This document shows, piece after piece, positions 25,098 to 33,911 of a stretch of DNA of 64,000 bases. The notes under the pieces are model-generated. The model made no database searches. It was not told where the DNA came from and saw only the letters and a list, made by a program, of their open reading frames with translations. Each line of letters begins with the position of its first letter. Within the stretch, counting starts at the first letter, position 1. Location of the stretch: contig BNHL01000001.1 in assembly GCA_015472025.1 (NCBI GenBank), positions 3,026,001 to 3,090,000 of the forward strand, read 5' to 3'. The position numbers and the translations under genes are program-made. Source of the DNA: Cytophagales bacterium WSM2-2. Its GTDB lineage: Bacteria > Bacteroidota > Bacteroidia > Cytophagales > Cyclobacteriaceae.

Positions 25098-26657
25098 ATG
25101 GAGACCAAAGACGTACTTCTTACCAAATTCAACGAGCTGAAACGCAAAAATGCCGAGGCGCTTTTAGGTGGAGGTGAAAAACGAATTGAGCAGCAACATG
25201 CTAAAGGCAAACTGACAGCCCGCGAACGGGTAGAACTCTTGCTCGATGCTGGTTCTTTTGAAGAGCTTGGCAAGTTTGTCATGCACCGGAGCAAGGATTT
25301 TGGTTTGGATAAAGAATACTACCTGGGCGATGGCGTGATCACCGGTTACGGAACCATCAGTGGAAGACTGGTGTATGTTTTCTCGCAAGACTTTACCGTG
25401 TTTGGCGGCTCACTCTCTGAAACACACGCGGAAAAGATTGTCAAAGTGATGGACCTTGCCATGAAAAATGGCGCCCCGCTTATTGGACTCAACGATAGTG
25501 GCGGTGCGCGTATCCAGGAAGGTGTAGTTTCACTCGGGGGATATGCAGATATTTTTTACCGGAATGTAATGGCGTCCGGAGTGGTACCACAGATATCGGC
25601 CGTTATGGGGCCGTGCGCAGGTGGAGCGGTTTACTCACCAGCCATGACTGATTTTATTTTTATGGTAGAGAATACTTCATTCATGTTTGTTACCGGGCCG
25701 AACGTAGTAAAGACCGTAACACATGAGAATGTGACTGCAGAAGAACTGGGAGGGGCTTCCACTCACAGCATGAAAAGCGGTGTGACGCATTTCGCCTGCG
25801 CGAATGAGGCAGAATGTATCAACCAGATCAAAAAACTTTTCAGCTACGTCCCTCAGAATTGTGAAGATGATGTTCCACGGTTGCCTTATACGGCCGGGAA
25901 TGAAATAAGACCGAAACTGAATGATATTGTGCCGACCAATCCCAACCAGCCTTACGATATGCGTGAGGTGATCGATGGTATTGTGGACGATGGTTCTTTC
26001 TTTGAGGTACACAAAAACTTTGCGGAGAATATTGTTGTGGGCTTCGCACGTTTGGCGGGCAGAAGCATTGGTATTGTGGGAAATCAGCCTGCCTCTTTAG
26101 CGGGTGTGTTGGATATCCACTCTAGCGTGAAAGGTGCGCGGTTTGTTCGCTTCTGTGATTCATTCAATATTCCATTGTTGGTGTTGGAAGATGTTCCCGG
26201 GTTCTTGCCGGGTACAGACCAGGAGTGGAACGCGATCATCACCAATGGAGCAAAACTTTTGTATGCTTTCAGCGAAGCTACCGTGCCAAGAGTTACGGTC
26301 ATCACACGCAAAGCCTACGGTGGTGCTTACGATGTGATGAATAGCAAACACATTGGTGCGGACATGAACTACGCCTGGCCCACTGCTGAGATTGCCGTGA
26401 TGGGAGCGAAGGGAGCCGCAGAAATTATTTTCAAGAAAGAAATCTCCGAAGCCGCGAATCCGCAAGCAAAACTGGACGAAAAAGTGGAAGAGTATACCCG
26501 CAAGTTTGCGAACCCATACCGTGCCGCTCACCGTGGCTACATCGATGAGGTGATCTTCCCGGAGCAAACCCGTGAAAAACTGATCAGGACTTTCCAGATG
26601 CTGGAAAATAAGGTGGCTACACTGCCGAAAAAGAAGCACGGGAATATTCCTTTGTAA
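25098..26657 (+). CDS. Propionyl-CoA carboxylase-type carboxyltransferase (beta) subunit
   Basis: 519 residues. Family signatures: the N-terminal [24 protein letters not shown] block, [15 protein letters not shown] (first CoA/carboxybiotin site), [16 protein letters not shown], and the second half with [26 protein letters not shown] and [10 protein letters not shown]. The Asp in GGAYDVM matches the residue known to favour propionyl-CoA in this family, so PccB-like specificity is likely. The enzyme moves CO2 from biotin to an acyl-CoA, making methylmalonyl-CoA. The biotin-carrying alpha subunit is not adjacent. Confidence 0.92.
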   Translation: METKDVLLTKFNELKRKNAEALLGGGEKRIEQQHAKGKLTARERVELLLDAGSFEELGKFVMHRSKDFGLDKEYYLGDGVITGYGTISGRLVYVFSQDFTVFGGSLSETHAEKIVKVMDLAMKNGAPLIGLNDSGGARIQEGVVSLGGYADIFYRNVMASGVVPQISAVMGPCAGGAVYSPAMTDFIFMVENTSFMFVTGPNVVKTVTHENVTAEELGGASTHSMKSGVTHFACANEAECINQIKKLFSYVPQNCEDDVPRLPYTAGNEIRPKLNDIVPTNPNQPYDMREVIDGIVDDGSFFEVHKNFAENIVVGFARLAGRSIGIVGNQPASLAGVLDIHSSVKGARFVRFCDSFNIPLLVLEDVPGFLPGTDQEWNAIITNGAKLLYAFSEATVPRVTVITRKAYGGAYDVMNSKHIGADMNYAWPTAEIAVMGAKGAAEIIFKKEISEAANPQAKLDEKVEEYTRKFANPYRAAHRGYIDEVIFPEQTREKLIRTFQMLENKVATLPKKKHGNIPL

Positions 26658-26851
26658 AACATACATCGACAGTTGCTTTGAACGGGGTTGATTTGCCTCC
26701 GGAAAGTTCGGCTGAGCATTTGTTTGCCCATTTAATAATTGGATAACAGCGTTTGCGTAAGATTGAAAATTCTGAAAATTTACTTCGGTTGAATTCATTA
26801 CACCTATTGGAGTAAGGCAGCACTTGCGCGAACGAATGATTTCCGCAGCTC

Positions 26852-26859
26852 TACTTTTG
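26852..26859 (+). promoter_or_regulatory. -7 box TACTTTTG
   Basis: A perfect TAnnTTTG match 24 nt before the ATG at 26884, with a CTTG at 26823-26826 that could be a stretched -33 (25 nt spacing, longer than typical). The rest of 26658-26851 holds no gene that I can support. Confidence 0.4.
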
Positions 26860-26883
26860 CATTGAAAATAAAACGCAAAATCA

Positions 26884-27444
26884 ATGAAAACAAAGCTCGC
26901 TGTCCTGTCCCTCCTCATTAGTGTTACCGCTGCATTCGCGAAAGTTGAACCCTCCGTATCTGTTATCGCAGGCTCAGCCAGTCACATCTTCAAAGTAGTT
27001 TACAAATCGGAAGCTACAAGCAAGGTGTCTATATCCATTTTCGATAAAAACGATGAAATGGTCTTCACGGAAACGATCAACGACCTGAATGAATTTATCC
27101 GTCCTTATAACTTTTCATCTCTTCCTGAAGGCGAATACACCATTGAAGTGAAAGACAATACTGGAAAAAAAGTAGAAAAGGTGAAATACAGCCAGGGTAC
27201 GATTGAGAGTATCATTGCCGTAAGGAAACTGACCAGCGTAAGCAATAAATATATGCTCACATCGGTGAATAAGGGCCTCAATGTTCTTACGATTAGCATC
27301 TTTAACGAAGATGGAGACTTACTTCATAATGAAACCCGCATGGTAGATGGCAACTTCGGTGTTGTCTACAGCCTGACCGGAGAAGGCAAGTACACCTTCG
27401 TGGTAGCTGACAAAACAGGGATGTCGAAGACGATCAATAACTAA
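26884..27444 (+). CDS. Secreted protein with two beta-sandwich repeats
   Basis: 186 residues. A signal peptide (LLISVTAAFA) precedes two related segments: (KVSISIFDKNDEMVFTETIND.. FSSLPEGEYTIEVKDNTGKKVEKVKYS) and (LNVLTISIFNEDGDLLHNETRM.. YSLTGEGKYTFVVADKTGM). Both match the S-I-F-x-x-x-G/N-D pattern of T9SS-type or FlgD-like Ig repeats, so this is a tandem beta-sandwich protein. The protein is short and lacks an obvious C-terminal sorting tail. It is followed at 27463 by a strong terminator. Confidence 0.7.
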   Translation: MKTKLAVLSLLISVTAAFAKVEPSVSVIAGSASHIFKVVYKSEATSKVSISIFDKNDEMVFTETINDLNEFIRPYNFSSLPEGEYTIEVKDNTGKKVEKVKYSQGTIESIIAVRKLTSVSNKYMLTSVNKGLNVLTISIFNEDGDLLHNETRMVDGNFGVVYSLTGEGKYTFVVADKTGMSKTINN

Positions 27445-27462
27445 TTTCAAAACTGCACAAAC

Positions 27463-27493
27463 AAAAAGCCCCGCACGTGCGGGGCTTTTTTTC
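27463..27493. terminator. Bidirectional rho-independent terminator
   Basis: AAAAAGCCCCGCAC-GTGCGGGGCTTTTTTTC: a perfect 9-bp GC-rich palindrome flanked by five A and seven T residues. It sits between the convergent genes ending at 27444 (plus) and 27510 (minus), and serves both. Confidence 0.9.
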
Positions 27494-27509
27494 ATTTATT
27501 TACCTCTCA

Positions 27510-28001
27510 CTACTTCTTATTGAAATCAACTGAAGTGGAGTTCACACAGTACCTCTGCCCGGTGGCGGTTGGTCCATCGTCAAACAGGTGACCTAAGTGA
27601 GATCCACATTTTGCACAAATGATTTCTGTACGAATCATGCCGTACGTGCGGTCAACTTGCTTTTTGATTTTTCCTCCCTCGATCTCCTTATCAAAACTTG
27701 GCCATCCGCAGTCCGAATCAAATTTCATATCTGAGGTGAATAGCTCGTTGCCGCAAGCTGCGCAATTGTAAACACCTTTCTCTTTATTGAGATAATACTT
27801 CCCGGTAAATGGCCGGTCGGTTCCTTTCTCACGTAACACATGGTACTGCTCTGGCGTGAGAATTTTCTTCCATTCTTCTTCTGTACGATTGATCATTTTT
27901 ACTGTATCTGACATAGCGTTCTTTTTAGACGTTTTATTTTGGCTGTTGCCACTGCAGGCAACCAACAATAGCACGGACGACATTAAAATCAGCTTTTGCA
28001 T
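27510..28001 (-). CDS. msrB: Methionine-(R)-sulfoxide reductase B lipoprotein
   Basis: 163 residues with a lipobox LLVACSG (Cys16), so it is exported. The SelR/MsrB domain is complete: TPEQYHVLREKGTDRPFTG, zinc Cys pairs YNCAACGN and ICAKCGSHLG, WPSFDKEI and the catalytic Cys in RYCVNSTSVDF. It reduces methionine-R-sulfoxide, and the Cys is the nucleophile. An exported MsrB probably protects envelope proteins from oxidation, as known for other periplasmic or lipoprotein MsrB enzymes. Its reductant partner is not visible nearby. Confidence 0.92.
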   Translation of the reverse strand: MQKLILMSSVLLLVACSGNSQNKTSKKNAMSDTVKMINRTEEEWKKILTPEQYHVLREKGTDRPFTGKYYLNKEKGVYNCAACGNELFTSDMKFDSDCGWPSFDKEIEGGKIKKQVDRTYGMIRTEIICAKCGSHLGHLFDDGPTATGQRYCVNSTSVDFNKK

Positions 28002-28140
28002 CTCTTGGTTTTTTAGTCAATATACGGATAACCGATACTCGGAAGATTTAGTTTCTGACGGATTCAGGGGCTTTTGTCATGAGCGGGACAATATTCATTT
28101 TGCGCTGAATTCTTATAAATTTGAGAATAAACCAAATGTT

Positions 28141-29211
28141 ATGGATAAGAAGAGCAAACAGTTTCTTTTCAACTACCTCAATAACGCATCGCCTACCGGC
28201 TTCGAATCTCCAGGCCAGCAAATCTGGCTTGATTACATCCGGCCTTATGTCGACAGTCATATGGTAGATGTTTATGGCACGGTGGTAGGTGTTGTTAACC
28301 CCAAAGCGCAATATAAGGTGGTGATTGAAGCTCATGCAGATGAGATCAGCTGGTTTGTAAACTACATCACGGAGGAGGGATATATTTATGTGAGACGCAA
28401 CGGGGGTTCTGACCACCAGATCGCGCCTTCGATGCGGGTAAATATTCAGACTGAAAAAGGAATTGTGAAAGGCGTATTCGGCTGGCCTGCTATTCACGTG
28501 CGTGATTCTTCCAAAGAGGAGGCTCCATCTTTAAAAAATATATTTATTGACATAGGCGCTGAATCCAAGAAAGAAGTGGAAGCAATGGGCGTGCATGTAG
28601 GTTGCGTAGCCACGTTCGTGGATGAGCTCATGGAGCTGAACAAAAACTACCTGACCGGCCGTGCTCTTGATAATAGAATGGGTGGGTTTATGATTGCCGA
28701 AGTCACCCGCCGGCTTAGTGAAAACAAGAAAAAATTACCGTTCGGGCTTTACGTGGTTAATGCCGTGCAAGAGGAAATTGGCTTGAGGGGAGCGGAGATG
28801 ATTTCCCGCAGAATTAAGCCGGATTTGGCTATTTGTACGGATGTGACCCATGACACCGGCTCTCCAATGTATAACAAGAAGGAGAGTGGAAACCTCAAAT
28901 GCGGGCTTGGACCGGTGGTTTGTTATGGCCCTGCCGTCCAGAATAATGTGCTGAAAATGATCATCCAGACAGCCGAAAAGAAGAAAATACCTTTCCAGCG
29001 CCAGGCGGTTTCCCGGTCTACAGGTACGGATACTGATTCTTTTGCATATTCTGCTGAAGGAGTGGCATCTGCGCTGATTTCATTACCCCTGAAATATATG
29101 CACACAACTGTGGAAACGGTTCATAAAGAGGACGTTGAAAACGTAATAAATCTCATTTACGAGGTTCTTTTACAGGTTAAGCCCGGTCACGACTACCGTT
29201 ACATTAAATAA
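28141..29211 (+). CDS. M42-family metallopeptidase (aminopeptidase)
   Basis: 356 residues from the ATG at 28141; a longer reading starting at 27856 runs through non-homologous sequence. Metal ligands and catalytic residues: EAHADEISW (His), TGRALDNRMGG (Asp), VQEEIGLRGAE (two Glu), AICTDVTHD (Asp) and the final MHTTVE (His). M42 enzymes form large dodecameric aminopeptidases of the PepA/FrvX type. It is cytoplasmic (no signal peptide) and probably finishes peptide breakdown. It is divergent from msrB. Confidence 0.9.
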   Translation: MDKKSKQFLFNYLNNASPTGFESPGQQIWLDYIRPYVDSHMVDVYGTVVGVVNPKAQYKVVIEAHADEISWFVNYITEEGYIYVRRNGGSDHQIAPSMRVNIQTEKGIVKGVFGWPAIHVRDSSKEEAPSLKNIFIDIGAESKKEVEAMGVHVGCVATFVDELMELNKNYLTGRALDNRMGGFMIAEVTRRLSENKKKLPFGLYVVNAVQEEIGLRGAEMISRRIKPDLAICTDVTHDTGSPMYNKKESGNLKCGLGPVVCYGPAVQNNVLKMIIQTAEKKKIPFQRQAVSRSTGTDTDSFAYSAEGVASALISLPLKYMHTTVETVHKEDVENVINLIYEVLLQVKPGHDYRYIK

Positions 29212-29250
29212 AAGTTAAGAAATCTTACATCCGAAAGTAAGCCCTTTAGG

Positions 29251-29287
29251 TAGGCCGTTCCGCTTTGACGGAGCGGCCTACTTTTGT
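29251..29287 (+). terminator. Rho-independent terminator after the M42 gene
   Basis: TAGGCCGTTCCG-CTTTGA-CGGAGCGGCCTA then CTTTTGT. The 12-bp stem has only one wobble pair. It lies 40 nt after the M42 stop. Its 3' arm overlaps the -7 box of the following gene. Confidence 0.8.
29279..29286 (+). promoter_or_regulatory. -7 box TACTTTTG for the first YfiR-like gene
   Basis: A perfect TAnnTTTG match 23 nt before the ATG at 29310, overlapping the end of the terminator hairpin by two bases and its U tract by the rest. Confidence 0.5.
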
Positions 29288-29309
29288 ATCATACAAACAA
29301 ACAAATAGG

Positions 29310-29828
29310 ATGAAAACAGTTAGGACTTTAATTGCAGGGGTTGCGATGCTGGTTGGTTCTGCATCTATGGCCCAGGAGCAGCGCCCCATTCATGAGGTCT
29401 ACTCCATGATGGTATTCAATTTTGTAAAATATGTGCAATGGCCGGCAGGTGATGATAGCAAAGAGTTCATCATTGGCGTGGTCGGGAACAACGAAATGTA
29501 CACCACCCTCAATACCTGGTATGCAGGTAAGCCTAAGGGTGCAAAGACTTACGTAATCAAGAAGTTCAATAGTGCTGCTGAGATGACCGACTGCCAGGTC
29601 GTATTTATCGATCGTAGTAAGAGCGGTGAATTTGATGCAATCAGTGCTAAAGTAAAAGGCAAAGGTACCCTGGTTGTAACCGACCGCAATGGTCTGGGCA
29701 CAAAAGGAAGTTGTATCAACTTCAAAACGGTGGACGATAAGCTCCGCTTCGAACTGAATCAGCACGCGATAGAAGCTTCTAATTTGAAAGTGGCAAGCAC
29801 ACTTTCCAGTATGGCGATATTAATTTAA
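29310..29828 (+). CDS. YfiR/DUF4154-family exported protein, copy 1
   Basis: 172 residues from the ATG at 29310. Signal peptide ends ASMAQ. The family core is clear: FNFVKYVQWPAG, EFIIGVVGNNEMY, CQVVFIDRSKSGEF, TLVVTDRNGLGTKGSCINF, and DKLRFELNQHAIEASNLKVASTLSSMA. YfiR-type proteins are periplasmic regulators of the diguanylate cyclase YfiN, controlling c-di-GMP. Here no cyclase is next to it; a second copy follows at 29938 and a PAS kinase at 30551. Confidence 0.85.
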   Translation: MKTVRTLIAGVAMLVGSASMAQEQRPIHEVYSMMVFNFVKYVQWPAGDDSKEFIIGVVGNNEMYTTLNTWYAGKPKGAKTYVIKKFNSAAEMTDCQVVFIDRSKSGEFDAISAKVKGKGTLVVTDRNGLGTKGSCINFKTVDDKLRFELNQHAIEASNLKVASTLSSMAILI

Positions 29829-29851
29829 TTGGGTTTGTTTGTGTGAAAAGA

Positions 29852-29878
29852 GAGCCCTGGGTAAAACCAGGGTTTTCG
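29852..29878 (+). terminator. Rho-independent terminator between YfiR-like genes
   Basis: CCCTGG-GTAAAA-CCAGGG followed by TTTTC. The 6-bp GC stem is preceded by AAAAGAGAG, so it may be weak. It separates the two paralogous genes, suggesting each has its own transcript. Confidence 0.65.
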
Positions 29879-29937
29879 TATTCGCAAAAGTTTTCACGTA
29901 TCTTGGGTGGTTAATGTGAACTAAACTAAACCAAAAC

Positions 29938-30450
29938 ATGAGAAAATTAGTTGTCTTAGGCTTTTTCGCCCTCTGCGCAACGGGGGCGCTAGCGCAAACT
30001 GAAAAGCCCATTCATGAAATACATGCTGCCATGATCTACAACTTTATGAAGTATGTACAGTGGCCGGAAGATGCAAGTACCACTGAATTTGTAGTGGGTG
30101 TTCTGGGCGAGGATAATGTTTTTAATACGCTGAAAAGCTATTATGATGGTAAGCCCAAGGGCACGAAAAAATTTGTCATTAAAAAATTAAACGATGCATC
30201 CGAAGCGGTGACTTGTGCGGTGGTGTATATCGGCAAAAACAAAAGCAAAGACTTTGATAATGTAAAAAATGCGATTGCCGGTAAATCCATTCTCACTATC
30301 ACGGACAGTTTTAACCTGGGTAAGAAAGGAAGCTGCATCAACCTGAAAGTAGTTGATGACAAACTCAAATTTGAAATCAACCAAGCTTCAATTAACCAGG
30401 CTTCGCTGAAAGTGGCAGGGCAGTTGACGAGCATGGCTATTATTATTTAA
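29938..30450 (+). CDS. YfiR/DUF4154-family exported protein, copy 2
   Basis: 170 residues with signal peptide LCATGALAQ. It aligns without gaps to copy 1 over about 150 residues: KPIHEIHAAMIYNFMKYVQWPE, GVLGEDNVFNTLKSYY, GKPKGTKKFVIKKLND, KKGSCINLKVVDDKLKFEINQ. The pair arose by tandem duplication. The charged and surface positions differ, so the copies probably bind different partners or signals. The PAS histidine kinase is 100 nt downstream on the same strand. Confidence 0.85.
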   Translation: MRKLVVLGFFALCATGALAQTEKPIHEIHAAMIYNFMKYVQWPEDASTTEFVVGVLGEDNVFNTLKSYYDGKPKGTKKFVIKKLNDASEAVTCAVVYIGKNKSKDFDNVKNAIAGKSILTITDSFNLGKKGSCINLKVVDDKLKFEINQASINQASLKVAGQLTSMAIII

Positions 30451-30550
30451 GATTTAGGTTATTTGAACTTTTGCGTTTAGAATTTCGTACTTAAAAAACT
30501 TAACACTTCAATATCGATGTAGATTTTATCTGGACGTAATAAAAGTTGGT

Positions 30551-31663
30551 ATGGGAATGGGGGATAATATGATAAAATCGGAGAACCTGCTTCAGGAACT
30601 CTTTGAAGATTCCGGGGCGATTGTATTGATTACGGATGGAGACTATAACATCAGGTATTGCTCTTCATCCATTCAGCATGTTTTAGGTTTCAGGCCAATT
30701 TCTATCATTGGCAAAAACGCATTTGAATTCGCACCCTCGTCTATTCGCGATCAGTGGAAAGACTGCCTCGATCAGGTCGGCACATCAGCCAAAACTGAAA
30801 TCCAACTCAAGTCCACCTGGGGTGAAGAAAAATACTTTGATGTAACTGTAGCCAACCGGATTGCCAGTCATGAAATACACGGGCTGGTCATCATGCTCCA
30901 CGACATTACTTCTCGGAAAAATGAGACCATCGAACTCGCCAGGAAAAAAGATCACCTGGATCAGTTCATCTTCAAGACTACACATGATCTGCGTTCACCC
31001 ATTCATTCGGCTATGGGGTTGCTGAATTTGCTGGAAAAGGCAAACGAAGAACAACGGGGAATTTATCTTCAGATGACACGCAATACACTTCTTAAACTGG
31101 AATCACTTATTGAAGAAGTAAATCATCTTTACAAAGTAGATAGGATGGCGGTGAAAAAGGAAAAAGTGGATTTGAAGAAATTGCTGGAAGAGGAAATTGA
31201 AGTGCTTAAGAATCACCCACTGGCTGGAAATATCCATTTTGAAATTGAATTTGCTGAAGAAGCAGAACTTTTTTCTGACGAACTGCGGGTCCGGACAATC
31301 CTCGGCAATATCCTATCCAATGCTGTAAAATATTCCGATTCTAAAAAATCGAAATCCTATATCGCCATAAATGCTCGAGTAGAGGAAGAGCACCTCAAAG
31401 TTTCTATTTCTGACAACGGGATTGGTATCGCCAAGGAAAGCATCGACCACATTTTCGACATCTTCTACCGCGCAACATCCGAAGGTGAGGGAACGGGACT
31501 TGGGCTGCATATTGTAAAAGACACCATTACCCGACTTCACGGAATGATCAACGTTCAGTCAGAACTGGGTGAAGGGACCAGGTTTGAAGTTTCCATCCCT
31601 AACCTCATTTTTTCTGCCCCGGAGGATGTACTTTCGGAGGATGAAAAAAAAGCAATTCACTGA
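30551..31663 (+). CDS. PAS-domain cytoplasmic sensor histidine kinase
   Basis: 370 residues without membrane segments. An N-terminal PAS domain (about 15-125: LITDGDYNIRYCSSSIQHVLGFRP, and FDVTVANRIASHEIHGLVIMLHDIT) feeds a HisKA domain with His145 (TTHDLRSPIHS), and a HATPase core: NILSNAVKYS, DNGIGIAKES and GEGTGLGLHIVKD. It is a complete soluble kinase. The target regulator is not here. Its location after the YfiR-like pair suggests a shared signal pathway, but this is inference. The BtuF-like gene overlaps its end by 23 nt. Confidence 0.92.
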   Translation: MGMGDNMIKSENLLQELFEDSGAIVLITDGDYNIRYCSSSIQHVLGFRPISIIGKNAFEFAPSSIRDQWKDCLDQVGTSAKTEIQLKSTWGEEKYFDVTVANRIASHEIHGLVIMLHDITSRKNETIELARKKDHLDQFIFKTTHDLRSPIHSAMGLLNLLEKANEEQRGIYLQMTRNTLLKLESLIEEVNHLYKVDRMAVKKEKVDLKKLLEEEIEVLKNHPLAGNIHFEIEFAEEAELFSDELRVRTILGNILSNAVKYSDSKKSKSYIAINARVEEEHLKVSISDNGIGIAKESIDHIFDIFYRATSEGEGTGLGLHIVKDTITRLHGMINVQSELGEGTRFEVSIPNLIFSAPEDVLSEDEKKAIH

Positions 31664-32414
31664 TCAACTAGGCCGGCTCATCGAAATCAATTTTCCGCCA
31701 CAGCGGATCATCTCACTCGTTCCTTCACAAACAGAATTGCTTTTTGATCTCGGAGTTGCTGACAGAATCATTGGTGTCACAAAGTTCTGCATACATCCAG
31801 CAGAATCTAAGTCCAAACCGAAAGTGGGTGGCACAAAGAATTTTCATTTTGACACGATCGCCAATCTGAAGCCGGATTTGATCATTGGCAACAAGGAAGA
31901 AAATGAAGAGTCAGGAATAAAACAGCTCTCAGAAAAATATCCTGTGTGGATGAGCGATATCCTTGACTGGAGTGGTGCAATGCAAATGATCGAAGAAGTT
32001 GGAAATCTGATTGCGAAGGACGCGAAGGCAAAAGAACTGATCGAAGAAATTCAGAACCGCTTTAAGAAAATAAAACCACTTAACCCTCAAAAAGTACTCT
32101 ACCTGATCTGGAAAAAACCATGGATGGCGGCAGGCAAGAATACATTTATCGATACCATGCTCACCAAGGCTGGACTCGTGAACTGCCTTGACGAAGCCCG
32201 ATATCCGGAATTGACTATCGAAAAAATTAGAATACTGGCACCGGAAGTCATTTTGCTTTCGTCAGAACCGTTTCCGTTTAAAGAAAAACACATTGAGGAG
32301 CTACAAGCCGTTTTACCTGCTTCGAAAATCGTTTTAGTAGATGGTGAAATGTTTTCATGGTACGGCAGCCGGTTACTGCATGTGCCCGACTATTTTGCTT
32401 CGCTTAATTTGTAG
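31641..32414 (+). CDS. Periplasmic-binding-fold metal-chelate receptor (BtuF-like)
   Basis: 257 residues from the ATG at 31641, overlapping the kinase gene by 23 nt, so it may be translationally coupled. Helical-backbone metal receptor (BtuF/FepB) motifs: QRIISLVPSQTELLFDLG, IIGVTKFCIHP, LKPDLIIGNKEEN, LYLIWKKPWMAAGKNTF, and EVILLSSEPFPF. No signal peptide is visible, so it may be cytoplasmic or have a non-canonical export route; in this form it resembles the cobalamin/corrin-related proteins of Bacteroidota found apart from ABC transporters. It converges on aroA with a 25-nt overlap. Confidence 0.8.
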   Translation: MKKKQFTDQLGRLIEINFPPQRIISLVPSQTELLFDLGVADRIIGVTKFCIHPAESKSKPKVGGTKNFHFDTIANLKPDLIIGNKEENEESGIKQLSEKYPVWMSDILDWSGAMQMIEEVGNLIAKDAKAKELIEEIQNRFKKIKPLNPQKVLYLIWKKPWMAAGKNTFIDTMLTKAGLVNCLDEARYPELTIEKIRILAPEVILLSSEPFPFKEKHIEELQAVLPASKIVLVDGEMFSWYGSRLLHVPDYFASLNL

Positions 32415-33622
32415 CCGACTGACTTCATGTCCTCCCAGAATCCGGGATAAGATTTATTCACAACCTCGGGAGCGAGGATAGTGACGTCTGCGAGTGCCGC
32501 CCAGGGTGCAAAACCCATTGCCATCCGGTGGTCGTGGTAGGTTTCAATTGGACTCGAAAGTTTCGACACGTCTCCGGGAGTCAATGTCCAGGCTCCGGCA
32601 GATTCCTCAAGCATCGCCCCGATTTTTTTCAATTCGTTTTGCAAGGCTGCAATCCGGTCGGTCTCCTTGATTCGAAGGCTTTCCATTCCTGTGAATCTTC
32701 CTGATATTCCTTTCGCGGCACAAACAGGCAATACAGTCTGGGCCAGGTCGGGGCAGTTCTTGAAATCCCAGGTGATATCCTTTGCCGAATCACCCTTTGT
32801 CAATTCTAATGAAGAATTCTTAAAGTCAGATTTTACACCCAGGTGCGTCATCAATTCAACGACAACCCTGTCACCTTGAAGGGATTTTTCTGAAACGTTG
32901 GGTAAGGTGATCCTGGCTTCCTTTGCCAAAGCGGTAAACGCAAACCAATAGCTGGCTGCCGACCAGTCGGCTTCAACGGTTACGGAGGAGGGTTTATAAG
33001 ATCCCGGCTTTACCGAAATGATATTTTTTTTGAAATCCAGCTCGAGATTGGCACCGAATTCCTGCATCAGGGTGGCAGTCATGCTGATGTAGGGGATGCT
33101 TCCCGTTTCACCTTTCAATTGAATCGTCAATCCCTTCGGAAGGATAGGGGCTAGCATCATCAGGGCGGAGATGTACTGGCTGCTCACATTGCCGGGCATT
33201 TCAATAAAATCCGTCTTTTGAATTTGAAATCCCTGTGTTTCCACGGGAGGAAATCCCTCCTGACCTAAATACCTGAGGTCTGCTCCGAGCGTACGAAGTG
33301 CGTCTACCAAAAGGGCAATCGGGCGTTGTTTCATCCGGTCGGTACCGGTAAGTATCTTCTTTTGGTTGGTCAACGCAAAGTAGGCGGTGAGGAAACGCAT
33401 GGTAGTCCCCGCATCCATCACGTCAATCGTGTGATCCGGGCTATTCACTAATGCTTGCATCAACTTTGTATCCCGGGCTGATGAAAGATTGCTAACTGAT
33501 GATCGGTTGCCGGTGAGTGCATTCAGGATCAGTGCCCGGTTGCTGATGCTCTTTGACGATGGCAACTCTTTGGCTGTTCCAAAAATTTTTGAGTTACCTT
33601 TTATAGTGATTGACGAATTCAA
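32390..33622 (-). CDS. aroA: 3-phosphoshikimate 1-carboxyvinyltransferase (EPSP synthase)
   Basis: 410 residues. Motifs: ELPSSKSISNRALIL (substrate-binding Lys), DAGTTMRFLTAYF, RPIALLVDALR, GSIPYISM, SLRIKETDRIAAL and YHDHRMAMGFA. It joins shikimate-3-phosphate and PEP in aromatic amino-acid synthesis. The chain is a little shorter than the E. coli enzyme. The next genes on the same strand upstream (aroB at 33908) are separated by a short YtxH-like gene on the other strand, so the two aro genes are neighbours but not one operon. Confidence 0.93.
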   Translation of the reverse strand: MNSSITIKGNSKIFGTAKELPSSKSISNRALILNALTGNRSSVSNLSSARDTKLMQALVNSPDHTIDVMDAGTTMRFLTAYFALTNQKKILTGTDRMKQRPIALLVDALRTLGADLRYLGQEGFPPVETQGFQIQKTDFIEMPGNVSSQYISALMMLAPILPKGLTIQLKGETGSIPYISMTATLMQEFGANLELDFKKNIISVKPGSYKPSSVTVEADWSAASYWFAFTALAKEARITLPNVSEKSLQGDRVVVELMTHLGVKSDFKNSSLELTKGDSAKDITWDFKNCPDLAQTVLPVCAAKGISGRFTGMESLRIKETDRIAALQNELKKIGAMLEESAGAWTLTPGDVSKLSSPIETYHDHRMAMGFAPWAALADVTILAPEVVNKSYPGFWEDMKSVGYKLSEAK

Positions 33623-33719
33623 AACGTTAGTGAGTTTAAGAGGCGCGAAAAGTAAAGTTTTCCAAATGTTTTTTCAGCCCGCTTGAAACTATTTATTTTG
33701 AAATAAAGTTGAAGGAGTT

Positions 33720-33911
33720 ATGAGCACATCAAAGAAAATTGCAATTGGCTTGGGAGTAGCCGGTGGCGCGCTGTTGGCCGCCTGGTTATTGACCGGAGAC
33801 CGCAAGAAGAAGACCAAAGAGTTCATTGCAAAAAGAGCTGATGACCTGAAAAAGGTATTCAGTGAGCAAAAAGGCAATGATACCGAAGATCAGGACGTTC
33901 ATTACGTTTAA
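33720..33911 (+). CDS. Small YtxH-like protein
   Basis: 63 residues. One membrane segment (KIAIGLGVAGGALLAAWLLTG) is followed by RKKKTKEFIAKRADDLKKVFSEQ, a charged helix: the YtxH arrangement of a Gly-rich membrane helix plus coiled tail. A good ribosome-binding site (GAAGGAG) precedes the ATG. It ends 4 nt inside the end of aroB on the other strand. YtxH-type proteins are linked to general stress in Bacillus; the role here is unknown. Confidence 0.65.
   Translation: MSTSKKIAIGLGVAGGALLAAWLLTGDRKKKTKEFIAKRADDLKKVFSEQKGNDTEDQDVHYV

Noticed and set aside
26160-26918. A 252-residue minus-strand frame over the carboxylase end
   Set aside because: It lies antisense to a well-supported carboxylase gene and has unusual composition; a shadow frame.
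27856-28140. N-terminal extension of the M42 peptidase
   Set aside because: It would run antisense through msrB and its leader is not peptidase-like; the ATG at 28141 begins the family homology.
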